DNA from: Bos javanicus
Taxonomy: Eukaryota > Chordata > Mammalia > Artiodactyla > Bovidae
Reading direction: 5' to 3'
Assembly (NCBI RefSeq): GCF_032452875.1
Contig: NC_083884.1
Coordinates: 18,431,501-18,495,500, forward strand
DNA length: 64,000 nucleotides
A program made the position numbers and the translations under genes. Positions 44,995-54,925 of this stretch are shown here, one piece after another; the first letter of the stretch is position 1; every line of letters starts with the position of its first letter. The notes under the pieces were generated by a model that searched no databases, was not told the origin of the DNA, and saw only the letters and a program-made list of their open reading frames with translations.

Positions 44995-45172
44995 GTGACA
45001 GGGGACTATATTCAATATCCTGTGATGAGCCATAATGGAAAAGAATATGAAAAATAATATATATATATATGTGTGTATACATATATATATGCGTATATAT
45101 GTGTATGTATGTATATATATGTATGTATGTACGTATGTATGTATATATATGTGTGTGTATATATATATATAT
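44995..45172 (+). mobile_element. L1 3' UTR insertion, first part, with expanded TA/TATG tract
   Basis: 'GGGGACTATATTCAATATCC' and 'AGCCATAATGGAAAAGAATA' are the L1 UTR. The natural TA-rich part has expanded to (TA)n/(TATG)n at 45057-45172. The whole L1, with the SINE it contains, is flanked by a perfect 14-bp AGATTATATATAAT (44981-44994 and 45620-45633). Confidence 0.88.
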
Positions 45173-45500
45173 AGGCTTCCCTGGTAATTCAGCTGGTAAA
45201 GAATCCGCCTGTAATGCAGGAGACCCCAGTTCGATTCATGGGTTGGGAAGTTCCCGTGGAGAGGGGATAGGCTACCCACTCTAGTATTCTTGGGCTTCCC
45301 TGATGGCTCAGATGGTAAATAGTCTGCCTACAACATGGGAGACCTGGGTTCGACCCCTGGGTTAGGAAGATCCTCTGGAGGAGGGCATGGCAACCCACTC
45401 CAATATTCTTGCCTGGAGAATCCCCATGGACAGAGGAGCCTGATGGGCTACAGTCCATGGGGTTGCAAAGAGTTGGACATGACTGAGGGACTAAGCATAG
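45173..45500 (+). mobile_element. Two-headed Bov-tA SINE inside the L1 TA tract
   Basis: Two tRNA-like heads (starting at 45174 and 45294), with the BovA body after the second only. Same architecture as 8081-8373. It sits in the expanded TA tract, so its own target-site duplication cannot be told from the repeat. Confidence 0.92.
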
Positions 45501-45619
45501 TATGTGTGTGTATGTGTGTGTGTTTGTGTGTGTATATATATATATATGAATCACTTTGCTGTACAGCAGAAATTAATCCAACACAGTAAATCAGCTATAT
45601 TTCAATAAAAATTTTAAAA
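45501..45619 (+). mobile_element. (TG)n/(TA)n tract and L1 3' tail, second part
   Basis: TG and TA repeats to about 45547, then 'GAATCACTTTGCTGTACAGC', 'AATCCAACACAGTAAATCAG' and 'CTATATTTCAATAAAAATTT', the true L1 3' end. Confidence 0.88.
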
Positions 45620-45636
45620 AGATTATATATAATCTG

Positions 45637-45831
45637 GACTTTCCTGATAGCTCAGTTGGTAAGGAATCTGCCTGCAGTGTGGGAGACCTGGGTTTGATCC
45701 CTGGGTTGGGAAGATCCCTTGGAGAAGGGAAAGGCTACCCACTCCAGTATTCTGGCCTGGAGAACTCCATGGACTGTGTAGTCCATGGGGTCACAAAGAG
45801 TCGGACATGGCTGAGCAACTTTCACTGTGTC
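45637..45831 (+). mobile_element. Bov-tA SINE with 12-bp target-site duplication
   Basis: 'GACTTTCCTGATAGCTCAGT', 'GGTTTGATCCCTGGGTTGGG', the body variant 'AACTCCATGGACTGTGTAGT' and 'GAGTCGGACATGGCTGAGC'. ATATATAATCTG at 45625-45636 and 45832-45843 is perfect. Its left copy overlaps the right copy of the L1, so it landed next to an existing insertion. Confidence 0.94.
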
Positions 45832-45843
45832 ATATATAATCTG

Positions 45844-48111
45844 ACCTCAAATATCTTTCCAGCTTTCTCTCCCCTCACCATGTCTCTCATCTCTGCAGGC
45901 ACAGTATTCTTTTCTCTTTCCCATGAGTGAGCCACACACTTCAAGGAGTCGGACCCTCAGCCAGTGATGTTCCCTTGGCCCCAAATGGCCTGAAATGCCC
46001 TCCTTCATTGCTCACCAGGACCATTCTCTACTTTCCAGGTCCAATCAGATACTACCTCAGTCAGAAATGATCTGACCTTCCTTTCTATACATGTGTACTT
46101 TTATAGGTGCCTTCATCTCATGTTTATTTCCTTCTGCCTTACATTTTAGCCAGTGATTTATGATTCTCTTCTCCATCAGATTGTTACTCATCTGTAAATG
46201 CCTCTGATGGATGCCAAGCCAGATGACCTCATACAGTAGTCACTTAATACATATTTGCTGAAATCAGGCAAACACAAAATAGTATATGAATATCAAGATA
46301 TGTGCAACCATGTTTTCTGGACCAAAAATATCAAGCAGTGTGACCTTGGGACAGAATATTGGAAGTTAGACTAGTCCTAAAAGACCCAGATTGCCAAGAC
46401 TAACTGAAATACCAGCCCATATGTATTTATCCACTTATTTATTCATTCTACCTCTTATGCCCTTTCAGGAGCATGGAAACCTTTGAGGTAGAGGAAGATT
46501 AGTAGGTAGGATGGGGACCATCTAGGACAGATCTTGAATTCTGAGCCAATAATTCTGGGCCACCATGGAGGGTAGGCAGGGTTACATCACATAGGTAGGT
46601 ATGTCTGGGGAAGCTGAACCTAGCAGTGTTACATACAGGCAAGAAACTAGAGGAAAGCCATCACATAATTCTAAGGGTGCTGCAGCACTGCCTCACTCTT
46701 CCGGATTGACATATAAAACTAGCATTTGGGGACCACAGTCAAATTCTTATACATTCATTCATTATGTTCCATGGATGTGACTAGGTATCTTTAACCTACC
46801 TCTCCATTATAGGTTTGGGAATAGGAAAAGAGAAACTTTGAGAGTGTGGATACTAGGTCTTTTTCTTGGTTCCATTTTCCATAACCAAGCAGAGGTAAGA
46901 TGTTTTTCATGGAAGTTAATGTTAATCAGAAGTGAAAGACCTACAGGTAGTAGGCACTTAAAAAGAGCTCTTAAATGGAACTGGACTGGCCCGCAGGGAG
47001 CAGTGAGAGAAGACGCAGCTCCCCACTGGACCCCTCAAGGGCAAAGGGGAGAGCGTGGGGCCCTTGCATGAGAATTAGGACCTTGGTGACCCCCATCTGT
47101 TCCTCCATCCGTCTCTCCCTTCCCCACCGCTGCCATGGCGACATGTCTGGAATCACAGTAAGCCTTACACCGCAGAGGAAACAATACTCTGTTTGAGCAC
47201 TGTCAGTTGGCCTCTGAGGCTCCCAGTCTGCAGGCCCCATCCCCCACAACCAGGGGCTTCTGACAAAAGGCAGCATTTTACCAGAGGGTCAGCTGCACTG
47301 CCGATCATCGATTTGAGCCCACTTTATCCCCTGGCACTTCCCACTTGTTTGTTTTTGAAGTCACACCACAGCCTCAATGCTGTTGGTCTCCTCCTGGCGT
47401 GAAGTTAACTGATGTGGCTGCTTGCATCCGCCTGCATCCCGTCCGCTCGGCCCCACAGAGCATCATGCTTATTTCTTTCTCGAGTCTTCTTGTCGCTGCC
47501 GTTGACTCACCAGGCTGGGCTGTTGGAGCTAAATGGAATTAGTAACAATGCAATCAACATCTCTATTTTCATCTTTGCTCCCCTCACCCTTTTCTCCCCT
47601 CTGGATTGACTCACCATGTCTAGGTCTTAGAGCTTGGCAGTCTTAGAAGAATTATATTGGGGCTGAGGCGAATATATGCGCAGATGTGATATTTCTACCA
47701 TGTGATAAGATTATTTTTTTCCTTCTGGTGACACAAGGGTTCAAACGTTATAAGTATTTATTATGTCCTACTTATTGTTGCCATCTTGCTGCTCCAGCTA
47801 CTGTTTATCTCTGGAGGTCTAAGATGAATTGTAGACAAGGGAGAGAGCCCAGATCTGATTTCTGAAACTCATCTTAAGAGAAAAGTTCAGTTTTGAACTG
47901 AAACTTTTTACTTTATCCCAGTTGAATTCTGGAAACCTGAGCTGGAATCCATACATATAAAGAGAATATGACCTGTAAAAAAGATTACCTGTAAAGAATT
48001 TACTCTTAATGCAAAATCTCTTTTCCTACCTAGTCATCTAATTGTCATTTTATTATTTGTTTTATCATGCACTTATCATTCAATGTTACCATTTATAGAC
48101 TTGATACAAAT
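45844..48111. other. Unassigned repeat-poor block
   Basis: About 2.3 kb with no recognised Bov repeat. Frames at 46838-47276 and 47193-47609 overlap on both strands and show no domain. The part near 46970-47160 is GC-rich. Confidence 0.42.
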
Positions 48112-48318
48112 TAAGAGCCTGGGTTTTTGGAATCTCCATTTGAATTCCACTCTGCCACTCACTACCTGTAGTCTTGTGGTAGTTATTTAATTCCTTTGTA
48201 TCTTAATTTTCCTTTCTATTCATATAAAATGGGGACTTTTTACCTCTCAAACATACATCGTGTACACATCTCACAGAAGAGTTTTGAGAATTAAGTACGC
48301 CTATATTTAAAACAGAGT
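48112..48318 (+). mobile_element. MIR SINE cut into three pieces
   Basis: 'AATTCCACTCTGCCACTCAC', 'TTTCTATTCATATAAAATGG' and 'AGTTTTGAGAATTAAGTACG' are MIR. The tail continues at 48552-48585 ('AGAGTCTAGCACATTATAAA') and 48783-48815 ('AAGTCTCAATAAATGTTGCC'), so two SINEs have cut a single MIR. Confidence 0.82.
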
Positions 48319-48551
48319 TTGCATGCATGCATGCCAAGTCGCTTCAGTCATGTCCAACACTTTATGACCCTATGGACTGTACATAGCCTGCCAGGCTCCT
48401 CTGTCCATGGGATTCTCCAGGCAAGAATACCAGAGTGGGTTGCCATGCCCTCCTCCAAGGGATCTTCCCAACCCAGGGATGGAGCCCACGTCTCTTACGT
48501 CTCCTGCATTGGCAGGCAGGTTCTTTACCACTACTGCCGCCTGGGAAGCCC
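48319..48551 (-). mobile_element. Bov-tA SINE inside MIR, reverse
   Basis: A TGCATGCATGC run, 'CAAGTCGCTTCAGTCATGTC', 'GGGATGGAGCCCACGTCTCT' and 'CCGCCTGGGAAGCCC'. TAAAACAGAGT at 48308-48318 and 48552-48562 is a perfect 11-bp target-site duplication. Confidence 0.95.
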
Positions 48552-48585
48552 TAAAACAGAGTCTAGCACATTATAAAGTCTCAAT

Positions 48586-48782
48586 GTGAAGTGAAAGGTG
48601 CTCAGTCATGTCTGACTCTTTGCGACCCCATGGACTGTACAGTTCATGGAATTCTTCAGGCCAGAATACTGGAGTGGGTAGCCGTTTTCTTCTCCAGGTG
48701 ATCTTCCCGACCCAGGGATTGAACCAAGGTCTCTCACATTGCAGGCATATTCTTTACCAACTGAGCCACCAGGAAAGCCCAA
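48586..48782 (-). mobile_element. Second Bov-tA SINE inside the same MIR, reverse
   Basis: 'GGTGCTCAGTCATGTCTGAC', 'GGGATTGAACCAAGGTCTCT' and 'GAGCCACCAGGAAAGCCC'. AAAGTCTCAAT at 48575-48585 and 48783-48793 is a perfect 11-bp target-site duplication. Confidence 0.95.
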
Positions 48783-48914
48783 AAAGTCTCAATAAATGTT
48801 GCCTATTATTACTCTACAGGCTATATTTACCTTTTTTAAGAGAAATGGTTGAGTTCTTAAAAGAGTTCTCTTTCAGCAAGCACAGTATATAAATCTGCCA
48901 AATCTAAGGGGACT

Positions 48915-49107
48915 GCTTCCCTGATAGCTCAGTTGGTAAAGAACCCACCTGCAATGTGGGAGACCTGGGTTTGATCCCTGGGTTGGGAAGATCCCCTGGA
49001 GAAAGGCAAGGCTACCCTCTCCAGTATTCTGGCCTAGAGAATTCCATGGACTATATAGTCCATGGGGTCACAAAAAGTCAAACATGACTGAGCAACTTTC
49101 ACTTTCA
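48915..49107 (+). mobile_element. Bov-tA SINE
   Basis: 'GCTTCCCTGATAGCTCAGTT', 'GGTTTGATCCCTGGGTTGGG', the body variant 'TTCCATGGACTATATAGTCC' and 'AACTTTCACTTTCA'. CTAAGGGGACT (48904-48914) and CTAAGGGGGCT (49108-49118) flank it with one mismatch. Confidence 0.93.
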
Positions 49108-49221
49108 CTAAGGGGGCTACCTCACATACCTTTAAGCTTTCAGAGCTATAACAAAAATTATCTGAAGCAGAGTTCATTGCAATGAGGTCATATCTACACA
49201 ATAGCCACAGATTATGACCCC

Positions 49222-49495
49222 GAGAAGGCAATGGCAGCCCACTCCAGTACTCTTGCCTGGAAAATCCCATGGATGGAGGAGCCTGGTAGGCTGCAGTCCA
49301 TGGGGTCGCTAAGAGTCGGGCACGACTGAGCAACTTCACTTTCACTTTTCACTTTCATGCATTGGAGAAGGAAATGGCAACCCACTCCAGTGTTCTTGCC
49401 TGGAGAATCCCAGGGACAGGGGAGCCTGGCGTCTGTAGGGTCGCACAGAGTCGGACACGACTGAAGCGACTTAGCAGCAGCAGCAGCAGCAGCAG
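49222..49495 (+). mobile_element. Bov-A2 SINE, forward
   Basis: 'GAGAAGGCAATGGCAGCCCA', the joint 'CACTTTTCACTTTCATGCAT', the second monomer and a tail of seven CAG-type units. It is the only forward Bov-A2 in the window. No convincing target-site duplication. Confidence 0.93.
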
Positions 49496-49750
49496 TCATC
49501 TTCAATCTGTATAAGTGCTCAGTAATAACTAGTCAGTTCTTTGTGTTTCAATAGTACCTTTATCACAGTATTTGGGTTCATAATTTGAGGGGCCACATAG
49601 CTCTCTACCACTGATATGATGGCAAATAACCCCCCATGCCCTACCCTTCTTCCCTTCCTTATGGCTGTTCCCCAAAGTTTTAACATATTCTGGCTGTTTT
49701 TGCCGCTTTGAATCTCTGCTTCTAAATAACACATTTCTACAGTTATCTCT

Positions 49751-49930
49751 CTCTCTCTCTCTTTTTTTTTTTTAATTTTTTTTTGCTGTGCTCAGTCTTT
49801 GTTTCTGTAGTTTCGGGCATGAGCTTAGTTGTCCCAAGGCATGTGGGATCTTAGTTCCTGACCAGGGGTCAAACCAGCATCCCCTGCATTGGAAGGTGGG
49901 GTCAACCCCTGGACCAGCAGGGGAGTCCCT
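49751..49930 (-). mobile_element. CHR-type SINE, reverse, with 14-bp target-site duplication
   Basis: A (CT)n and T-rich tail complement, 'GCATGTGGGATCTTAGTTCC', 'CCAGGGGTCAAACCAGCATC' and 'GGACCAGCAGGGGAGTCCC'. CTACAGTTATCTCT (49737-49750) and CTACAGTTACCTCT (49931-49944) flank it with one mismatch. Confidence 0.92.
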
Positions 49931-49944
49931 CTACAGTTACCTCT

Positions 49945-50092
49945 TAACTATCGCTTTTTAGATATTTACCCGTTGACACGTTCCAATGAAAAATGTGAAT
50001 GTAGAGCACTTTCTCCTTCCACTTCTTAAACATGCTTGGTTTTTCTCCCTCTTCCCAGTTACCCTTCTGTCACAACTTTTGGTAAAATCAGT

Positions 50093-50135
<43 letters not shown>

Positions 50136-50540
50136 TATGGCTCAAAAAATGTTCACAACCGGGCCAAATGGTGGACTCTGATCACATTTTTATCTCACGC
50201 ACTCTTGCTCTTCCTGCAGTTACTGGCTCTGTTGCTTTATTTGCTTGCTCAGTGTTTTCTGTTCCTGTCCGTTAAGTCATTCACAGAATCTTCATCAGCA
50301 GTGTAGATCTCCTTTTGATGCATTTACAGACACCAGGGAGTCCGTCCACTTCGTGGAGTCACTCCTCCTGGAGTTCTGCACCCTTCTGCCGCCACCTGAG
50401 TTGGTGCTGAGACTGCTGCAGAGCTGGCTTCTCTTGCCTTCACCTGCGTTTCACCTCACTCCCATGTTGGATTCTCGGTTCAAGGATCCCAAGTCTTCTC
50501 TCGCTTGATTTGTCTTCTTTTTACTGGAGTGTGGCCCCTG
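49945..50540. other. Unassigned sequence with a TG tract
   Basis: Apart from the (TG)n at 50095-50133 nothing is recognised. Frames crossing it are translations of the repeat. Confidence 0.4.
50095..50133. repeat. (TG)n microsatellite
   Basis: About 19 uninterrupted TG units, the longest pure dinucleotide tract in the window, so likely polymorphic in length. Confidence 0.95.
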
Positions 50541-50649
50541 CTTGTCCACTGAGCTGGGGATGCCATCCAACCATCTCATTCTCAGCCACCCTCTTCTTCT
50601 TTTGCCTTCAGTCTTTCCAGCATCAGGGTCTCTTCCAGTGAGACAGCTC
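50541..50649 (-). mobile_element. BovB 3' region, inverted 5' part
   Basis: 'GATGCCATCCAACCATCTCA', 'GCCTTCAGTCTTTCCAGCAT' and 'CAGGGTCTCTTCCAGTGAGA' are BovB in reverse. The last 3' part of the same element follows at once in the forward direction (50650-50762). This is the pattern of a 5' inversion. Confidence 0.88.
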
Positions 50650-50762
50650 GACATGGACATGAACTTGGGCAAACTCCAGGAGATGGGAACAGGGAGGCCT
50701 GGCGTGCTGCAGTCCGTGGGGCTGCAAAAAGTCAGACACCACTTAGTGACTGAAAAACAACA
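50650..50762 (+). mobile_element. BovB 3' end, forward part of the same copy
   Basis: 'ACATGGACATGAACTTGGGC', 'AGGGAGGCCTGGCGTGCTGC' and 'AAAAGTCAGACACCACTTAG' are the BovB terminus in sense. It takes up within about a dozen bases of where the inverted part stops in the consensus. Confidence 0.88.
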
Positions 50763-50810
50763 ATCCTGTAATTACTGCCTAAGGATTCATGAATTTACAT
50801 GAGAGATACA

Positions 50811-51737
50811 TTTTTGAGGTCTTGTATGTATGAAGACAGCTTTGTTCTTCTCTCATATCTGATTGGATATAAGGTCCTAGACTATAAATTACTCTCAGAA
50901 AGAATTCTGAAGCACTGAATGCATTTTTTTTCTAGCTTCGAAGATCACTGTCAAAATGTCCATAACCATTCTAATTTCCCAATCTTAGGACACTTATAGC
51001 GTTCTTAAAAATTCTTGACTTTCTTAAATTTCATAGTGATGTGCCCTACTATGGCTATCTTTGTATTCATTGTTCAGGGAATTTTCTAGGCTCTTTTAAT
51101 ATGGAACGCATGTCCAGTTCTGAGAAATTTTCTTGTATGATTTCATTGATAATTTCCTTCACTCTGTTTTCTTCTTTTCTTCTGGACTTATTTAGATGTT
51201 GTACCCTCTAGATGGATCCCCGATTTTCTTATCTTTTTTCTCCTGTTTTCCATCTGACTTTTGTTTTACTTTTCAAAGGATTCCTTAACTTTACCTCTCC
51301 ACTCTTTACTTTAATATTATATCTGCTACTATATTTTTCAATTTATAAAATTCTGTTTTAATTTTCTAAATGTCCATTCTTACACTATTCTGTTCTTAAT
51401 TCATGGGTTCGGTGCATTTTTTTCCCAAGAATATATAAACAATTTTAAAGTATTCTCCTTTTTGCCTCTGTTTTCTCTTTTTCAGTTGTTTATTTGGACT
51501 CTGGATTTTGTGTTAGGGGCTTTCCTCAAATGTGTGGGTTTTCTTGTCTGTATATTCATTGTCAGAAAGAGTTAACAGTCTAACTGGGAGTCCAGTGTTT
51601 ATATGTGAAAACTTTCAAGTGGTGGTGATGGGCCTGGAACCCAGCCATGGGGCATCCAGGAGCTAGTCATTTCTCTTGGTCTGGTTAATTTCCCTAGAGG
51701 AGTCTGCTGACCTTCTGTCTAGAAGATGTTAAGACTG
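50811..51737 (-). mobile_element. Old L1-class element, 5' half (HAL1/L1M-like), reverse, part 1
   Basis: 'TTTTTGAGGTCTTGTATGTA', 'TTCATTGATAATTTCCTTCA', 'GATTTTCTTATCTTTTTTCT' and 'TTACTTTTCAAAGGATTCCT' match the complement of the ORF1 region of old mammalian L1 or HAL1 elements. It is very diverged and AT-rich. It breaks at the target-site copy of the younger L1 (51738-51752) and appears to resume at 52670. Confidence 0.5.
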
Positions 51738-51752
51738 GCTGCCATGGTTCTT

Positions 51753-52654
51753 TTCTTTAATCATATTTATTTTTTTAATTGACATGTAGTTGATTTAAAA
51801 TGTTGTGCCAATCTCTGCTGTACAGCAAAGTGACTCATATACATATATACATTCTTTTTTATCTTCATTTCCATTATGGTTTATCAGAGGATATTGAATA
51901 TAGTTCCCTGTACTAGACATTAGGACCTTGTCGTTTATCCATTCCAAATGTAATAGTTTTTATCGACCAAGCCCAAACTCACAGTCCGTCCCTCTGCTTC
52001 CTCCCCCTTGGCAACCACCGGTCTGTTCTTTGTGAGCCATGTAGATACGTTCGTTTGTGTCGTGTTTTATATTCTGCATGTAAGTGATATCGTATGCTAT
52101 TTGACTTTCTCTTTCTGACTTACTTAGGATGATAATTTCTAGTTGCATCCATGTTGCTGCAAATGGCCCTATTTTGTTCTTTTTTATGACTGAATAGTAT
52201 TCCATTTTGGAGAAGGAAATGGCACCCAACTCCAGTATTCTTGCCTGGGAAATCTCATGGACAGAGGATCTTGGCAGGCTGCTGTCCATGGCATCACAAA
52301 GAGTCGGACGCAGTTGAGCATGAGCATGAGTATTCCATTTTCTGTATCTCCTTTACCCATGCGTCTGTTGGTGCACATGTAAGTGGTTTCCGTGCTTTGC
52401 CTATTGTGAATAGTGGTGCCACAAAGGTAGGGATGCATGTGTCTTTGTGAATGATAGCTTTGTCTGGGTATATGCCCAGGAGTGGGATTGCTGGATCATA
52501 TGGTTATTCTGTTTTCAGTTTTCTGAGGGACCTCCATAGTGTTCTCCACTATGGCTGTACCACTTTACATTCCCACCGACAGTGTAGGAAGGTTCCCTTT
52601 TCTCCCCCACCCTCTCCAGCATTTGTTATTGTTATCTATAGACTTTTCAATGAT
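51753..52654 (-). mobile_element. Younger L1 3' end, reverse, inside the old element
   Basis: 'GACATGTAGTTGATTTAAAA', 'CTGTACAGCAAAGTGACTCA', 'GGGTATATGCCCAGGAGTGG' and 'ATTGCTGGATCATATGGTTA' are the L1 3' UTR and ORF2 end in reverse. GCTGCCATGGTTCTT (51738-51752) and GCTGCCAGGGTTCTT (52655-52669) flank it with one mismatch. A BovA monomer lies inside. Confidence 0.92.
52209..52328 (+). mobile_element. BovA monomer inside the L1, 13-bp target-site duplication
   Basis: It starts 'GGAGAAGGAAATGGCACCCA' with no tRNA head and ends 'GAGTCGGACGCAGTTGAGCA'. AGTATTCCATTTT at 52196-52208 and 52329-52341 is perfect. Removing the SINE restores the L1 word 'GAATAGTATTCCATTTTCTG'. Confidence 0.95.
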
Positions 52655-52669
52655 GCTGCCAGGGTTCTT

Positions 52670-53285
52670 GAAGGCAAATGGAGGAAAGGTTTGGAGTTGG
52701 GTAAGGTTGTCTCACCAGTGACTTGGAGATTTCCACTCATTTCCCTTGTTTCCAGTACAGCAACCCCACTTTCAACTTAAACTTTGTGTCCACATGCTAG
52801 ATCCATCTGCTTCTGCTTCTTCAGAGAGGAAACCACCAACCCTTTCAGGCTGGAGAAGAAGTAGTTGCATGGCCGTGTGCAGTGGGAAAAGGGTCTCAGA
52901 ACCTAATGCTTCTTTATACAGATTTTTGACCATCCCTCCTGTGTTTAGCCCCGTGTGCACCCCATCATCAGAAGTATCTGGTTCCTCCAATTCCTGAGCT
53001 TTTTAAGGTGCTTAACATGTACTGGCTTTCTTCTCTTTAGCTTTCCCCCAGTGAAAGTTTAGATTTCAGCTTTTTCTGCTCTGCTAAATTGGTTACCACT
53101 CATTCATCTGCTTTCCAGTATCTGAAATCATGTCGACATCTCATATCTGCTTTTGGCTCCTTTCCTATCTGCTCTATGTAGAGTCTTGTTCTTTTAAAAC
53201 AATCTCTTTTGTCATTTTTGTGGAGTGTAAGGAGGCAAGGTAGAAAAGGAGTGGAGATAAACGTGTATTCAGTCTGCCATGCTTA
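52670..53285 (-). mobile_element. Old L1-class element, 5' half, reverse, part 2
   Basis: The texture and order fit the 5' UTR of the same old element, ending near 'GTATTCAGTCTGCCATGCTT', the complement of an L1-like 5' start. The assignment is from memory of repeat consensus and is uncertain. The open frames 52746-52997 and 52772-52990 are not genes. Confidence 0.42.
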
Positions 53286-53619
53286 AGGGCAATTCATGAG
53301 TCGACCCTTTGTTTCTAAGGGATACGCTGTTTCCCTATGCATCAAAATAAAACTGTCTGAGTCACTTAGCAAGTCCCACATCCTGGACTCTTTCCACTTC
53401 AGGCTACAGTAGTGATGTGAGTGTGCATCAGAATATCCTAAGAAACGCACTGAGATCTAGAACTTTCCAGGGTAGTAGAAGTGTGATTTCCCACAGAAGA
53501 TTAGAGCATACTCCAGAGCAGAGTAGCCTGAAGAACTGGAAGTCCCTAAGCTATAAGTCCCCTTATGAACTGACAAAATTCAGCCATCCCCTTGTCCAGA
53601 CTTTTCTAAACTGTGCGAA
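53286..53619. other. Unassigned sequence
   Basis: About 330 bases with nothing recognised. A 76-codon frame at 53417-53647 is unsupported. Confidence 0.35.
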
Positions 53620-53826
53620 TGTGCTAAATCGCTTCAGTCATGTCTGACTCTTTGCTACCCATGGGCTGTAGCCTGCCAGGCTCCTCTGTCCATGGGATTC
53701 TCCAGGCCAGAATACTGGAGTGGGTTGCCATGCCTTCCCCCGATGTATCTTCCCAATCCAGGGATCAAACCGTGTCTATCTCCTGCATTGGCAGGCAGAC
53801 TGTTGACCACTAGCGCCACCTGGGAG
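53620..53826 (-). mobile_element. Bov-tA SINE, reverse
   Basis: 'GTGCTAAATCGCTTCAGTCA', 'CAGGGATCAAACCGTGTCTA' and 'CTAGCGCCACCTGGGAG'. No target-site duplication found. Confidence 0.91.
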
Positions 53827-54070
53827 TAAGCACTCTGGAAGCAGTGTATCATAGTACTAGTGTTGTACAACCAGTGTCCTTAGGGAGGCTCTATTTGGGT
53901 TCCAGCTCTAGCCCTGCCCCTTAGTAGGGTGTTGGTGTGGATCACATTTGTCTGTATTCAAGAAGCACTAGATGTTTCATTTTCCTTATGTAATAAGCTA
54001 GGTGAGATCAAATGCAATCCTGATTCAGGATGTCAGATGTCAGATATTTCCCACTTCCTTCACTCTTTTT

Positions 54071-54280
54071 GAGCTTCCCTGATGGCTCAGTGGGTAAAGA
54101 ATCTGCCTGCATTGCAGGAGACAGAAGTTCCATCCCTGGGTTGGGAAGATCCTCTGGAGGAGGAAATGGCAACCTGCTACAGGATTCTTGCCTGAAAAAA
54201 TCCCATGGACCGAAGAGCCTGGTGGGTTATAGTCCAAAGGGTAGAAAAGAGTCGGACACAAGAGGACTAAGCACGCATGT
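54071..54280 (+). mobile_element. Bov-tA SINE
   Basis: 'GAGCTTCCCTGATGGCTCAG', 'AAGTTCCATCCCTGGGTTGG' (B-box mutated), the body and 'GAGTCGGACACAAGAGGACT'. CTCTTTT at 54063-54069 and 54283-54289 may be a 7-bp target-site duplication. Confidence 0.91.
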
Positions 54281-54376
54281 TGCTCTTTTCTACCCCGGTC
54301 TGTGGCTTTCATCCTCATAGTTGGTATTTCACATCACAGGATGGTATCTTCACCACCAGCCGGACACCTGCACTCT

Positions 54377-54510
54377 GCTGCTGCTGCTGCTAAGTCGCTT
54401 CAGTCGTGTCCGACTCTGTGCGACCCCATAGACGGCAGCCCACCAGCGCCCCCGTCCCTGGGGTTCTCCAGGCAAGAACACTGGAATAGGTCGCCATTTC
54501 CTTCTCCAAT
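54377..54510 (-). mobile_element. Single BovA monomer with CTG tail, reverse
   Basis: A CTG-repeat start and one reversed BovA monomer ending 'GCCATTTCCTTCTCCAAT'. The second monomer of Bov-A2 is absent. ACCTGCACTCT (54366-54376) and ACCTGTACTCT (54511-54521) flank exactly this monomer with one mismatch, so it was inserted as a monomer. Confidence 0.93.
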
Positions 54511-54721
54511 ACCTGTACTCTAGGGCTGAGGAAAAAAAGAAAGGGACAAGGAGGGGGGCGGGGCCAAACACAAATTCCCAGCATGCTTTCTGTGCATCTC
54601 ATTGTCCAGCAGTATATTACATAACCACGCCCAACTGCAAGGGAAGCTGGGAAGTCCCCCTCAAACACAATCAGGATTTTAATGAAGAAAGTAAAAAGAA
54701 TATTAGCAGAGCAGCCAACAG

Positions 54722-54925
54722 TGTCTGCCACACTGGGTGTACCTTCTTGAGCAAGTTATTTCACCTCCCTTGGCATCAATAGCTTTATTTGTGAAGTGAG
54801 AATGAAAATACTTACCTCACAGAGTTCCAGGGATAAATAAAGGAGAAAATATTTAGAACACAGAGAGCACCGTGCCAGACACGTAATCTGCCCTTCATAA
54901 ATGTTAGTTCCTTCCCTGTGATCCC
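54722..54925 (+). mobile_element. MIR SINE
   Basis: 'TTGAGCAAGTTATTTCACCT', 'TGTGAAGTGAGAATGAAAAT', 'ACTTACCTCACAGAGTTCCA' and 'CATAAATGTTAGTTCCTTCC' follow the MIR core and tail closely. Confidence 0.85.

Noticed and set aside
45057..45172. Tyr/Ile/Val-rich frames on both strands
   Set aside because: They are translations of the TA/TATG tract inside the L1 tail.
44498..49495. Many similar repeated units at irregular spacing, superficially like an array
   Set aside because: They are dispersed SINEs in both orientations with their own target-site duplications. Unit length and spacing vary, so this is not a CRISPR or satellite array.
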